Source: Cylindrospermum stagnale PCC 7417 (lineage in GTDB: Bacteria; Cyanobacteriota; Cyanobacteriia; Cyanobacteriales; Nostocaceae). Taken from it: DNA of 64,000 nucleotides. The position numbers were made by a program, and so were the translations under genes. This document shows positions 16,508 to 26,210 of this stretch, piece after piece. The notes beneath the pieces are model-generated. The model was given only the letters and a program-made list of their open reading frames with translations. It searched no databases and was not told the DNA's origin. Each line of letters starts with the position of its first letter. Within the stretch, counting starts at the first letter, position 1. The stretch is from contig NC_019757.1 of the NCBI RefSeq assembly GCF_000317535.1, positions 6,165,501 through 6,229,500 of the forward strand. The letters run 5' to 3'.

Positions 16508-17467
16508 TGACTTTAAAGTTGCAGCACTAATACCCATATCGCGGACATGAGGTGCAAGAAACTCCGAAGTTGATAAATTAGCTGGGTTAACTGCAACCGC
16601 TTGATGCATATCTTGCTGTTGTGCAAGTTGGTTTTCTGTTAGCCAGCTTTGATAATCTTCTGGGGTGTGGACAATAACTTGCGATCGCATCGAACCGTGA
16701 TAACCACCGCACAATTCCGCACAAACTACAGGATATGTACCTACTTTAGTAGCGACGAAACGCAATTCAGTCGCGATACCAGGAAGCGCATCTTGCTTCA
16801 ACCGGAAGTTTGGCACCCAAAAAGAATGAATCACATCATCTGCTGAGAGATTCAACTGCACATCAGCACCAACAGGAACGTGTAACTCCCCTGCCGAAAT
16901 GCCACTTTCGGGATAATTAAACAACCAAGCGTACTGAATCCCCTTCACATCCACAACCAAATCGGCTGGCTTACCTTGAGCATTAGGCGTCCCACCAATA
17001 CCGATTGACGCCTCAGTTGTTGATGCTGATTGATCATTCAAAGTAGCAGCCATTGCACTACCTGAAACATGAGCAACATGAGCCGAAGAATGAACATGTC
17101 CCGCAGGCTCAAACCCGCCCATTTTGTTATAAACATCCACACTGTAGATGCCCAAAACAACCACAATTACTGTAGGGACAGCAGTCCAAAAAATTTCTAA
17201 AGCAGTGTTCCCTTCCACAGGCACACCATCAGTATCATCACCCCGACGGCGACGATACTTAATCAAAAAAATTACAATGGTTCCTTCTACTACTAAAAAC
17301 AGGGCAATAGCGATGGTAAACATGATATTGAAGAATCCGTCTACCAAAGGCGCTTGTAGCGATGCTTGCACCGGCATTAGAGTGTGGTTTTGACCAATCA
17401 AGATGCTGATAGCTGAAATTAACAACCCAGCTAACAGCGTCCACAGTGAAACAGGGACTTTTTGCAT
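16490..17467 (-). CDS. coxB: Cytochrome c oxidase subunit II (cox2-type operon)
   Basis: Subunit II receives electrons from cytochrome c6 or plastocyanin at its CuA centre on the periplasmic/lumenal side. The 325-aa protein has a signal-like first helix (LWTLLAGLLISAISILIG), a second helix (FFNIMFTIAIALFLVVEGTIVIF) and the cupredoxin domain with HSFWVPNFRLKQDALPG and the CuA site CAELCGGYHGSM. A 60-residue Ala/Ser/His-rich insertion precedes the cupredoxin domain. First gene of coxBAC. Its last six residues come from STRR repeats. The upstream 600-base spacer probably holds the heterocyst promoter. Confidence 0.94.
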   Translation of the reverse strand: MQKVPVSLWTLLAGLLISAISILIGQNHTLMPVQASLQAPLVDGFFNIMFTIAIALFLVVEGTIVIFLIKYRRRRGDDTDGVPVEGNTALEIFWTAVPTVIVVVLGIYSVDVYNKMGGFEPAGHVHSSAHVAHVSGSAMAATLNDQSASTTEASIGIGGTPNAQGKPADLVVDVKGIQYAWLFNYPESGISAGELHVPVGADVQLNLSADDVIHSFWVPNFRLKQDALPGIATELRFVATKVGTYPVVCAELCGGYHGSMRSQVIVHTPEDYQSWLTENQLAQQQDMHQAVAVNPANLSTSEFLAPHVRDMGISAATLKSLVISH

Positions 17468-18203
17468 ACATGTTACCTGCGCTGTAAACCGTAATTCAAT
17501 CTGCGATTTTCTGGGAAACTATGAGTAATCGGAATCAGGATTTTAGGATTAACAAGATTAACAAGATTGATTTTAGGTATAAAGACTAATCCTGCTCATC
17601 CTGAGGATTTTCAGATTAAAGAATTAACATGATTAACTTGAGAAATCTAAAGATTAATCCTGCTCATCCTGTCATCCTTAAATCCTGATTAAATCCTTTT
17701 ATCCTGTTCATCCTGTCATCCTTAAATCCTGATCCCACTTACTAACTTTCTAACTTGTAGCCAGACAAAATGGGGGAAACTTCCAGATTTTTTCATATCT
17801 TTCCCCCAAAAAATTAAAAAAAATTTTATTTGATATCCTATGACAAAGATAGCCATGCTGTTTCCAGAAAAGCTAATTTTTTTAAGACTACACCATTAAT
17901 AGTGACTGAGTAAAACCTCATAGCTACAGCTAGAAGTAGGAAACAAGAGAACTTGTATTCCTCCTTCTAATTATTAATTTAACAACTCAGAATGTTGCAC
18001 TGCACATTCATTAGGCTAAATTAGCAGCAAGTATTAATTTGTTAATAGATAACAATTAGCGATTTACGTTTTTGTTTACAGTGAACTTTTTACCCAATTC
18101 CGGTAAATATTTAGGATTCCCCTCCGGTTACCTTGCTTGACAATTCGCCCTTTAAATAGTGCCTCCTTGTAAAAATTAAAACCTTGAACAGACTGAGAAA
18201 AAC
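17468..18203. other. Spacer upstream of coxB with degenerate tandem repeats
   Basis: From about 17540 to 17750 the sequence is a series of imperfect repeats built on atcctgctcatcctgtcatccttaaatcctg and taacaagattaac. The rest (17760-18200) is AT-rich with no open frame. It should carry the coxB promoter (leftward) and the fdxB 3' untranslated region; no binding site was assigned. Confidence 0.55.
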
Positions 18204-18497
18204 TTAATTGTTTACTGTGGTATGGCTGTAGCAGTTCTTGGGACAAATGCGTGAACAAGCTTCACAACCAATACAGTTTTCAGGGGAGGTAACAGCCATT
18301 ACTTTGCGTTCAATTTCTTCATCATCTTCATCTTCCACAAATTCCCCTTCTTCATTGAGTGCCTTTAAACCCAGTACATTGTGACCACACACTTTAATAC
18401 ATCTGCCACAACCGATACATTTATCTTTGTCAATCTCTTGAGCAAATTTAGGTGTCCAAGTTTTACCGCCAAATGTCAACCCTGTGAGTTGTGCCAT
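18204..18497 (-). CDS. fdxB: Nif-specific 2[4Fe-4S] ferredoxin FdxB
   Basis: The 97-residue ferredoxin has two cluster motifs: [11 protein letters not shown] (C27, C30, C33, with C37) and [11 protein letters not shown] (C75, C78, C81, with C85). They are joined by an acidic linker ([17 protein letters not shown]), the pattern of the type III nif-specific ferredoxins. It begins [20 protein letters not shown]. It probably passes electrons in nitrogen fixation in heterocysts. It is divergent from cnfR across a 660-base spacer and downstream of no other gene. Confidence 0.92.
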   Translation of the reverse strand: MAQLTGLTFGGKTWTPKFAQEIDKDKCIGCGRCIKVCGHNVLGLKALNEEGEFVEDEDDEEIERKVMAVTSPENCIGCEACSRICPKNCYSHTTVNN

Positions 18498-19158
18498 AAA
18501 TAAACCCCCGGCAATTTTGCCTACAAATTAGTTGGTACTTTAATCATCATACTAGCTTAAGTTTTTTAGCTTTTAATGTTAGAAATTTACTTTTTAGCAT
18601 CAAAGTTTAATGACTTGATTTACCAGGTAATTATCCTGTTTACTTAACCTTTATTAAATGACATTTTTTGGCAATAGTTATTGTGTTGATTGAACAACGA
18701 GACCCCTGACTTCTTTAAGAAGTCGGGGATCTGAACCTTGAAAAGAATACGCCTTAATTTATCTCAGTTATTTTGAAATATGCATTTTTGATTAAAACCT
18801 CAGAATCAGAGATGTTCCTAAAAAACACTTTAGCTAAGTCTTTTTAGTCAAAAACGAACAATTATGCGAGTAAATATGCTGGCAAACCTTAAGAAATACT
18901 TCTAAGCTCACCTTGAACAATCTTATCGAAATCTTTATGAAATGTATAGTTAATGAAGAAGCAATAAAGGCGTGGCTGGAAAGGGTTAAATAGCTACCAA
19001 TTGAATGCGAAGTCCCAATCTGGATGTGGTAATTAGTGAGGCAAAAAATATTTTTTTTGTAATAAAGATAATTTGGTAGCCAGTTATGAATAAAGAGGAC
19101 ACATCCAGGGGAGACATGAGCCGAACATCCCAACGATTAGAGTAGGAAGAGTAGCATT
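18498..19158. other. Divergent promoter region between fdxB and cnfR
   Basis: It holds no credible gene; a leftward 99-aa frame here has unlikely composition. A dispersed hairpin lies at 18703-18728. The region must contain the promoters of both divergent genes. No operator could be identified by eye. Confidence 0.55.
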
Positions 19159-20754
19159 ATGCCTTATACAATTCCTAACAACAGTTGCGTTGGATGTGAC
19201 AACTGTCGTCCCTTATGTCCCACGGGTGCAATCAAAATAGAGAACGGTGAATACTGGATCGATCCTTGTCTTTGTAACAATTGTGAAGGTTTTTATCCTG
19301 AACCCCAATGTGTAATCGTCTGTCCGACAAATTCTCCTATGCCTTGGCGGGCAAAAAAGGGCAGATGTAAAGTTGAACCGCGAGATGCTACCAGTCCAGA
19401 TTTATTTTCTAATGGCAAAAATCATTCATTTGCTTCTGCGATCGCTATTTGGGAAGCTTGCAATCTATTGTCCCAGCGCACATCTCTACATTGGGAAACA
19501 GATGAAGAGGGATACTTATGTTACAGCCGACAAGTTAATCAAGGCCGGGGTGCGATTACCTTTCACATCCAAGATCCATTGCAAGTCGGTAATCGAGCCA
19601 CAGACTTACAAGCAATTGAAGGGCTAGATATCCGAGCCGCAGCCATACATCTGATTTTCGCCGCCCATGCTACAGCCTTAGATCAACCTTGGGAGCAGGA
19701 ATTTGCCATCGACGAGCGCCAAATTGAGAAATATTTAGGGCTAGAGAAACGCAAAGACCTGAGCAAAATTGCCAAGCTGACTTTAATGAAAAACATCGTT
19801 CAGCAAGCTTGCTCATTGATCATTTCCATAGACTGGCCCCAACAAGGTCGAATTAGAGGATTCTCAGTTACACAAAGTTGCTTGTGGCATTTGACGAAAA
19901 TTGAGCACCACTTTCAAGAAGATGATCTAGGCTGCAAATATCTCATCGGACTGACTTTTAAAATTAGACCTGGCATCTGGACACAACATTTCTTAAACAA
20001 ACAAGCCTGTAAAGAGCGAACCGCATTCTATCAATATGGCAGTCTACCCAAAACACTCTTAACTACAGTTATGAGTATTTGGCAGCAACACGAAGGCGCC
20101 GTCAGACTCATGTTGTGGTTGCTGTTTAAAACCAAAATGGGCAAAGAACAACGCATCACCATTCCTACCTTGCTGCGCGTTGCTTATGGTGAAGAAAAAG
20201 TCGCCCTAGCCTCTAGACAACGGGAAGAACGCAAGCGCCTACTGCGAACCTTTGAAAGTGATTTGGAAATGCTCAATCACTATGGAATCAAACCACTTTT
20301 TGACCCAATTACCTACCCACCAGAAATTCAACCCCTATGGGCAAAATTAGTCGATCTACCCGAAGATCCAGATGAAGCCTTGGAATTTTGGATTAATGAC
20401 GGTGGTGGTGAGACTCGCCTCACAGACACAGGTCCCCGTGGTAAGTGGAATCTGCTCATGAATGCCCGAATTTTGTCCTTTGAACTCCCCCCAGAATGGG
20501 ATCAGCAAAACTCGGAATCAGACAAAAAGCAGCGGCAAGCTGCTAATACCAAAAAAAAGCCCAAACCCACAGGCGATTTACTCGGCGAACAGATTTTGCA
20601 AGCACGAAAAAATCTAAATCTCTCCCAGAGAGATTTAGCAAAGCTCACAGGTAAAAGCCAAAGCTGGATTCGCGATGTCGAAAATGGTCGTTTAAAACCC
20701 AAATTAGAAGACCAAGCCCTACTACGGAAATTGCTAAATATTGGTAATGGGTAA
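19159..20754 (+). CDS. cnfR: CnfR/PatB, ferredoxin-HTH activator of nitrogen-fixation genes
   Basis: The 531-aa protein starts with a ferredoxin-like region, CVGCDNCRPLC (C10, C13, C16, C20) and a further cysteine set (C37, C39, C42, C51, C55), typical of PatB/CnfR. The long central domain has no enzyme motif, and residues 474-531 form an HTH (ILQARKNLNLSQRDLAKLTG then SQSWIRDVENGRLKP). CnfR is the oxygen-responsive master activator of nif genes in cyanobacteria; in Anabaena patB mutants fail to fix nitrogen in air. Its Fe-S clusters are thought to sense low oxygen. The gene is divergent from fdxB and opposite the cox2 operon, as in Anabaena. Its final residues (IGNG) and stop are encoded by STRR heptamers. 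Confidence 0.93.
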   Translation: MPYTIPNNSCVGCDNCRPLCPTGAIKIENGEYWIDPCLCNNCEGFYPEPQCVIVCPTNSPMPWRAKKGRCKVEPRDATSPDLFSNGKNHSFASAIAIWEACNLLSQRTSLHWETDEEGYLCYSRQVNQGRGAITFHIQDPLQVGNRATDLQAIEGLDIRAAAIHLIFAAHATALDQPWEQEFAIDERQIEKYLGLEKRKDLSKIAKLTLMKNIVQQACSLIISIDWPQQGRIRGFSVTQSCLWHLTKIEHHFQEDDLGCKYLIGLTFKIRPGIWTQHFLNKQACKERTAFYQYGSLPKTLLTTVMSIWQQHEGAVRLMLWLLFKTKMGKEQRITIPTLLRVAYGEEKVALASRQREERKRLLRTFESDLEMLNHYGIKPLFDPITYPPEIQPLWAKLVDLPEDPDEALEFWINDGGGETRLTDTGPRGKWNLLMNARILSFELPPEWDQQNSESDKKQRQAANTKKKPKPTGDLLGEQILQARKNLNLSQRDLAKLTGKSQSWIRDVENGRLKPKLEDQALLRKLLNIGNG

Positions 20755-20841
20755 TTGGTAATTGGTAATGGGTAATTGGTAATTGGTAATGGGTAATTGG
20801 TAATGGGTAATTGGTAATTGGTAATTGGTAATGGGTAATAG
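20740..20841. repeat. STRR array of about 14 GGTAATT/GGTAATG heptamers at the cnfR stop
   Basis: The array begins within the last codons of cnfR (ATT GGT AAT GGG TAA) and runs to about 20841. Downstream to 20962 nothing is recognised. Confidence 0.9.
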
Positions 20842-20962
20842 GCAGGATTAACTAAGGTTTTTTCATGGGTTATGGTGTATGCACTTCACGATGGCTAGTT
20901 AATTAATTATGTAAAATCTTCAGTTACAGCTAGGATTGTTAGTAGATGCATCACCTAGATTT

Positions 20963-21940
20963 TTACACACTATAAGTTACTACCTTTCTAGAGGTAAGAT
21001 AAAGATTATCTACAGCATATTTTACAACCACTGACTGTTGTAAAGCATTGCAAGAAGTCCGCAGTTCTTGACTCTTGACTTGATCTTTCACAAGTTTGGC
21101 TTGGTAAGTGTAGAGAGAACCAGAAGGTTTTTCAAAAGTTAGTTCAGCGAGAATCGTATTATTGTCTAAACTTTGCTCTAAAATTTTGCCGGCTACTTTG
21201 TAGTTAAACCAGTCCCATCCGTGGTTCAAAATTAATTCTCTTTCCAACACCTGTAGTGCAGTTGGCAGAATTCCCCAGCCGCGATAGACTTTATTTAAAC
21301 ATTGAATATCGCCAGTACGGGTGAGAATCGAACTGAATGTATCTTGATCGAGAACCCCGTAATATCTTCCTTCTGGCAAGTCTATGGCTGTGGGGGCAAA
21401 TCTATGTCCGCCAAAATGGGTTGATCTCCAAACCCGTACATTATCCAAATACAAATTAGCAACAGTATCTGTAGCATGAAAGTAAAAGGGATTGCCATAT
21501 CTAGCGCAGCACTTATCATGGCTACCGTGGGTACAGACTAAAATATCTCTAGTTACACCGGTTTCTACTTTAGATTCAGGACTTTTACTCCACAAACATT
21601 TTCGGACAACGGTTGCTACTTGCTCAATATTTTCTAGCTTAAACTCTTGCTTGCGGTAGCCACTACTTAAACCCTGTTGTTTTTGATAAATCAATAGGGT
21701 GGTCTGATTTACTTTGTGTGATGAATCATTAGCAATTAACAGAAAGCTGATTGGTAGTCTAGCACGCTTCACTTCTTCTACCAAAAACCGCAAATTCTCT
21801 GGTACCCATTTGGAATTAAACGGTTCTGATACCCAAGGAGGAGGACACTCGACTAAAATATAAGTTTGGTAATTGGTCGCGCTACCAATAACATCTTCTC
21901 CTATTTGCCGCGAATAGTCAGAGCAAAAAAAAGTATTCAT
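20963..21940 (-). CDS. Sucrase/ferredoxin-like family protein
   Basis: The 325-aa protein matches the sucrase/ferredoxin-like family (thioredoxin-like [2Fe-2S] fold): CTHGSHDKCCARYGNPFY (about residues 155-172) and RVWRSTHFGGHRFAPTAIDL with the conserved C-T-H-G-x-x-D-x-C-C and H-x-G-G-H-R-x-A-P motifs. The cysteine/histidine set probably binds an Fe-S cluster. The biological reaction is unknown; in spite of the name there is no evidence of sucrase activity. It stands alone, convergent with cnfR. No signal peptide, so likely cytoplasmic. Confidence 0.87.
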   Translation of the reverse strand: MNTFFCSDYSRQIGEDVIGSATNYQTYILVECPPPWVSEPFNSKWVPENLRFLVEEVKRARLPISFLLIANDSSHKVNQTTLLIYQKQQGLSSGYRKQEFKLENIEQVATVVRKCLWSKSPESKVETGVTRDILVCTHGSHDKCCARYGNPFYFHATDTVANLYLDNVRVWRSTHFGGHRFAPTAIDLPEGRYYGVLDQDTFSSILTRTGDIQCLNKVYRGWGILPTALQVLERELILNHGWDWFNYKVAGKILEQSLDNNTILAELTFEKPSGSLYTYQAKLVKDQVKSQELRTSCNALQQSVVVKYAVDNLYLTSRKVVTYSV

Positions 21941-22944
21941 CTAGATTTACTCATGAATGGATTTTATGGACAAAGGAAATGGAAAAATATGATCGTGTTG
22001 TTGGCTACAAATTCCTGGCTGAAGATAAATCAACAGGAAGTATATAGATTCCCTCTCTTAAAATCAGGTAGCCACTTTATAACATCCTTGTTTTTTAACG
22101 TCTTTCCGGTTAATAAATCCTCCATCATCAAACTCAAATACCCAAGGAGTGATATTTCCGTATATACAACGTTAAATTTGTATCTACTTTTGTCTAGCAG
22201 TTGAGAAATTTTCACAAGCTGAATCTTGCTTTCTCTACCATGATCAAATATATTCCACCTTGCTAGATCGGATAGAGAGTTTTCGGTACTAGGCTGGACT
22301 AAGAAGTGAAGGTAGCATATATTACTTCTGATAATATTACTTGCAACCAGGTAGATTTTTAATCTCTTGCTTAAATTATCTACATAATCACCAATAGCCC
22401 CTGTCTTCCTTACTTAATTGCATAATCCTACATACTTTTAAGATAATATTATATCCATATTGCTAATAATTCTCAATTGAGGAAAAAAAATAGACATGTC
22501 TGGTTTACAGGTAAACGCAACGATTGCCTGAATTTTATGCCTGGTAAGCTAGTATCCGCCCTTAGTGGCTAATTCTTGGGGAATAGCACTACCATCAGCA
22601 TCACTCTAATCTAGGATTTAGCCTTTTACCTTATCTAGCTTCCTGGAAATCACATCAGGTATGGTCTCTGGGTATATGCCTCGACTGTAACTGAAGTCAA
22701 TAAGAAAATCAAGTAGTTGACAATTTTTATTAATTTTCTTACAAGTCTTAACTTTTTGTAGGCTTTGTAAATTAAAGTTAACTCACATTGAATAGTTGAG
22801 AATGCTCAAGCCCGCAAACATTAAGACTTTCAATATAATCAATCATCTTTATCAGATATTACAAACTATTGCAAATATCCCTGGTATGAGTCTTCCTAAT
22901 TGGAGAAATTGGGAGAATAACTAATGACTAATGCCCAATGACCA
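21941..22944. other. 1-kb AT-rich spacer, no gene recognised
   Basis: Two overlapping short frames (21866-22204 plus; 22030-22215 minus) look accidental. No repeats of note except two STRR-like units at 22920-22945 (aatgactaatgcccaatgacc), which run into the next gene. Confidence 0.55.
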
Positions 22945-22956
22945 ATGATGAATACT

Positions 22957-23703
22957 ATGGCTGTTGCTTTTTTCTACTTTTATGCAGAATTGAATGATTT
23001 TTTACCACGACATAAAAAGCAGGTCAGAATATCTCACTCCTTTGCAGAGAGAGCCTCTATTAAAGACATGATTGAGGCTTTAGGTGTGCCCCATCCAGAA
23101 GTTGATTGTATAAAAGTTAATGGGGAATATGTAAATTTTTCTTACATTGTGCAGGATAAAGATACTATCCATGTTTATCCAATTTCTGCTATAGCTGTGA
23201 CTACACAAATTATTTCTGTGCGACCAAAAGCGCTCAGTGTAATTCGCTTTGTTTTAGATATTCATTTAGGTAAGCTAGCGACATCTTTAAGATTGTTAGG
23301 CTTTGATACTTTATACCGTAATGATTATGAGGATGAAGAATTAGCACAAATATCTTCTAGGGAAGAACGGATACTCTTGACTCGTGATAAAGGTCTATTA
23401 ATGCGGAGCTTGGTGGTGCATGGTTATTATGTAAGAAACACTCAACCTCAAGAGCAAATAGTGGAAGTATTACGACGCTTCGACTTATTTAAAAAATTAT
23501 CGCCCTTTCAAAGATGTTTACGGTGCAATGGGTTATTAGAAGCTGTAGCTAAAGAATCTGTTATTGACCAATTGCCTGAAACTGTACAATTGCAGACTCA
23601 TGAATTTCATCGCTGTCAAGACTGTGCTCAAATTTATTGGAAAGGGTCACATTATGAACGCTTGCAACAGTTTATTGAGGCGATAATTAAGCAAGGGGAA
23701 TAG
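22957..23703 (+). CDS. Mut7-C RNase domain protein with N-terminal ubiquitin/ThiS-like domain
   Basis: The protein has an N-terminal beta-grasp (Mut7-C ubiquitin) domain, residues 1-80, and a Mut7-C PIN-like domain. The latter shows RFVLDIHLGKLATSLRLLGFDT and ERILLTRDKGLLMR with the acidic residues of the PIN fold, followed by a zinc ribbon of two CxxC pairs (RCLRCNG and RCQDCAQIYWKGSH). It is predicted to be an RNase; no substrate is known. A start four codons earlier (22945) is possible, but those codons (MMNT) are part of an STRR remnant and the domain starts at MAVAFFYFYAEL. The next rightward gene follows after 86 bases. Confidence 0.87.
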   Translation: MAVAFFYFYAELNDFLPRHKKQVRISHSFAERASIKDMIEALGVPHPEVDCIKVNGEYVNFSYIVQDKDTIHVYPISAIAVTTQIISVRPKALSVIRFVLDIHLGKLATSLRLLGFDTLYRNDYEDEELAQISSREERILLTRDKGLLMRSLVVHGYYVRNTQPQEQIVEVLRRFDLFKKLSPFQRCLRCNGLLEAVAKESVIDQLPETVQLQTHEFHRCQDCAQIYWKGSHYERLQQFIEAIIKQGE

Positions 23704-23789
23704 GGAATGGGGAATATAAAAGATTAATTAAAATTGTCAATTACTAATGCCCAATGCCCAAGGCCCCAGTCCCTATTTTTATAATAGTT

Positions 23790-24758
23790 ATGGCATTTAT
23801 ATTAGCTCTTGATTTTGGCGGAACTAAACTGGCGGCGGCGACGGTAAATGTCGGTTCTAGGGAGTGGCTACGTTATGAAAGTCGTCTCTCACCGGCGAAT
23901 GCAGATGTGCTGAGTGATTTAGATATAATGCGATCGCTAATTGATTCTCTACTCAAAGGCTCAAAACCCGATGCCATTGGTGTTAGTTTTGGCGGCCCAG
24001 TAGACGCAGCCACAGGTTTAGTGCGACTCTCTCACCATGTCCCCGGCTGGGAAAACATACCCCTGAAAGACTTGCTAGAAGAAGAATATCGCGTGCCTGT
24101 GACTGTAGACAACGATGCCAATGTAGCGGCTTTAGGCGAACATCGCTTTGGTGCTGGGCAGGGATACGAAAGCCTGTTTTACATCACCATCAGCACCGGC
24201 GTGGGTGGTGGTTGGATACTCAATGGCAAACCTTGGCGGGGTGCATCAGGGATGGCTGGGGAAATTGGACATATGGTTGTCGATCCTCATGGGCCAGTAT
24301 GTCTGTGTGGTAAGCGCGGTTGTGTGGAACGTTTAGCATCTGGCCCCTACATGGCCCAAAATGCCAGAGAAATTTTAGCAGCTGAATCTCTGAGTCGAAA
24401 AGGCATCGTCAGGGGAGAGATATTGAGGAATTTAGTAGGGGATAATTTAAGCCTACTTACGGGGCAATTAGTCAGTCAAGCGGCAGCAGAGGGAGATAAT
24501 TTAGCTCAGGAAGTTTTGCAAAAGGCAGCTTGGGCGCTAGGTGTGGGTATTGGCAATGTCGCAAACTTGATGAACCCCCAGCGCTTTGTTTTGGGTGGTG
24601 GTGTGACAAAAGCGGGAGAGGCTTTTTGGCAAGTGGTGCGAAGAGTAGCGCGAGAGACAGCGTTACCAGAAGTTAATTTTGAAATTGTCCGTGCGGTGCT
24701 GGGTGATGATGCACCGTTGTGGGGTGCTGTGGCTTTGGGTTTAGAAGTTTTGCATTGA
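23790..24758 (+). CDS. ROK family sugar kinase / glucokinase-like protein
   Basis: The protein starts MAFILALDFGGTKLAAATV (phosphate 1 motif DFGGTK), has DNDANVAALGEHRFG with the catalytic Asp, STGVGGGWI (phosphate 2), the ROK zinc signature C-x-C-G-x-x-G-C-x-E (CLCGKRGCVE) and the adenosine motif LGGGVTK. ROK kinases phosphorylate glucose or other hexoses or N-acyl amino sugars; the exact substrate cannot be read. About 323 aa, normal. An earlier ATG at 23754 would add MPKAPVPIFIIV, but this is encoded by STRR-derived sequence, so the internal start was chosen. Confidence 0.9.
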   Translation: MAFILALDFGGTKLAAATVNVGSREWLRYESRLSPANADVLSDLDIMRSLIDSLLKGSKPDAIGVSFGGPVDAATGLVRLSHHVPGWENIPLKDLLEEEYRVPVTVDNDANVAALGEHRFGAGQGYESLFYITISTGVGGGWILNGKPWRGASGMAGEIGHMVVDPHGPVCLCGKRGCVERLASGPYMAQNAREILAAESLSRKGIVRGEILRNLVGDNLSLLTGQLVSQAAAEGDNLAQEVLQKAAWALGVGIGNVANLMNPQRFVLGGGVTKAGEAFWQVVRRVARETALPEVNFEIVRAVLGDDAPLWGAVALGLEVLH

Positions 24759-24901
24759 TTTAAGAACCTCTCTCCAAACCTCTCTCCTAAGAGGAGAGAG
24801 GCTTTGAATCTTGCTCCCCTTCCCCGCAATAAAAGCTTTTCCTTTCCCCTCTCCTCTTAGAGGATGTTTTAAAAGTTCTCTTGTTGGTAGCAAAAAGTTT
24901 T

Positions 24902-25025
24902 AGATCCCCCTAAATCCCCCTTAAAAAGGGGGACTTTAAGAAGTTTTCCCCCCTTTTTTAAGGGGAGCCACTGCGTTGGGCGGCTCCGCCGACTTGAAGC
25001 ATGTGGCGTGGGCTAGGGGGGATCT
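24902..25025. repeat. MITE-like repeat with a second small repeat nested inside
   Basis: Outer element: agatccccctaaatccccctt at 24902 and a matching inverted end (ggctaggggggatct) ending at 25025. At 24966-25010 the right arm is interrupted by gccactgcgttgggcggctccgccgacttgaagc..., a small repeat with its own palindrome (ggcggctccgcc). Removing it restores a continuous arm like that at 14626-14745. A related small repeat occurs at 33421-33460. Another half-element is at 25141-25173. The rest of 24759-25241 is composed of AGAGGAGAGAGG-type repeats. Confidence 0.8.
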
Positions 25026-25241
25026 CGATACGACTTGATACTTTACAAACATCCTCTTAGGGGAGGGCTAGGGAGAGCTGGGAAGGGGTTGGGGGTTAGG
25101 TTTGTTTTGGATGCAACTCTAACCCTCTATAGCCGTTTTTAGCCCCCCTTAAAAAGGGGGGTTGGGGGGATCTTCGAGTTGTGTAATTTTTAATACTGTT
25201 TTATCATGAATACATAATTAAGTTTTGCTTTTAAATCAAAG

Positions 25242-26204
25242 ATGAATATACATTTATCTTCAGAAGTTATTTGGAGTTTAGCCATAACCAGTTTGATAGG
25301 TTTATGGCTAATTTGGCAGGCTGTAAGGATAAACTCTGATATTGATATATTGCAATTATCAGTTAACTGGTTTAGAGATAGACCTATTATTTTGCCTTCT
25401 TTACTTTTTTTGATTTCCCCATTTTTGTCTACATATATTTTTCATAATTTATCACCAGATTTTAATAAAATACTTGATAATAAAATAATTGCACAATTAT
25501 TAATAACTTTTGGGGCAGTTATAAGCATCTATATTGGAAACAGAGCTTTAGAAAGCTTCAGGAAAACTCAGGAACAGAAGAAAATAGCGAAGATACTTAT
25601 TGCAAGTATGGAATTTCACTGCGAGTGTTTAAAGGAAATTGATAGATCCATTCAAGATTTTGTATATGAATCAGACATGGAAAATATTGAGTTCAAGGTT
25701 ACTCAGAGCAGAGAAGATAATATATATGAGTCTACTATAAAACAAATTGGGGTTTTAAAAATTGAAGATACAGATAAATTTTATAAATATTACACAACTT
25801 TAAATTCTCTTCTTGGTAATATAATGCAAAACGAGAAAGCTAGAGGTTTGAGCAGTGAAAAATATAGGGAAATAAAAATATTTAAAAATTACCATCACCA
25901 ACAAGATATACAAGAGAAAATAGAGATATTTTTCCTAGATATCAATCTATATCTTATGAGTATAAGTAAAGAAATACTTCTGGATATAGACAAATTCAAC
26001 AAGTACAAAGAATTACTAAAAGCTGACTATAGCAAAATCAGAAGAAAAAATCATACTCACGGTAAAATGTACGATTTACTTAGAAGAACTGAAAAATTAT
26101 TTAAAAAGTATGGATTACTTGCAGAACTTGAGGATCATTATAATAGACAAAAATCATTATGGTTAAGTTATTCTACTGCACAAGAATTAAACGAAGAGAA
26201 TTAA
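25242..26204 (+). CDS. Membrane protein of unknown function, paired with a NERD nuclease
   Basis: The 320-aa protein has membrane segments at about residues 10-28 (IWSLAITSLIGLWLIWQAV), 50-68 (ILPSLLFLISPFLSTYIF) and 82-100 (IIAQLLITFGAVISIYIG). The remaining 210 residues are charged, mostly helical cytoplasmic sequence. No catalytic motif seen. Base composition is markedly AT-rich compared with neighbours, as often seen in acquired defence genes. The stop is 6 bases before the next ORF, so the two genes form an operon. Start ATG at 25242 has a weak upstream site. Confidence 0.65.
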   Translation: MNIHLSSEVIWSLAITSLIGLWLIWQAVRINSDIDILQLSVNWFRDRPIILPSLLFLISPFLSTYIFHNLSPDFNKILDNKIIAQLLITFGAVISIYIGNRALESFRKTQEQKKIAKILIASMEFHCECLKEIDRSIQDFVYESDMENIEFKVTQSREDNIYESTIKQIGVLKIEDTDKFYKYYTTLNSLLGNIMQNEKARGLSSEKYREIKIFKNYHHQQDIQEKIEIFFLDINLYLMSISKEILLDIDKFNKYKELLKADYSKIRRKNHTHGKMYDLLRRTEKLFKKYGLLAELEDHYNRQKSLWLSYSTAQELNEEN

Positions 26205-26210
26205 AATTTT

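Noticed and set aside
18834-19133. 99-aa leftward frame in the fdxB-cnfR spacer
   Set aside because: Composition is unlike a protein in this genome, and it lies in the divergent promoter region.
21866-22215. Overlapping plus and minus short frames after the sucrase/ferredoxin-like gene
   Set aside because: No conserved motif, no ribosome site, AT-rich spacer; no reason to prefer either strand.
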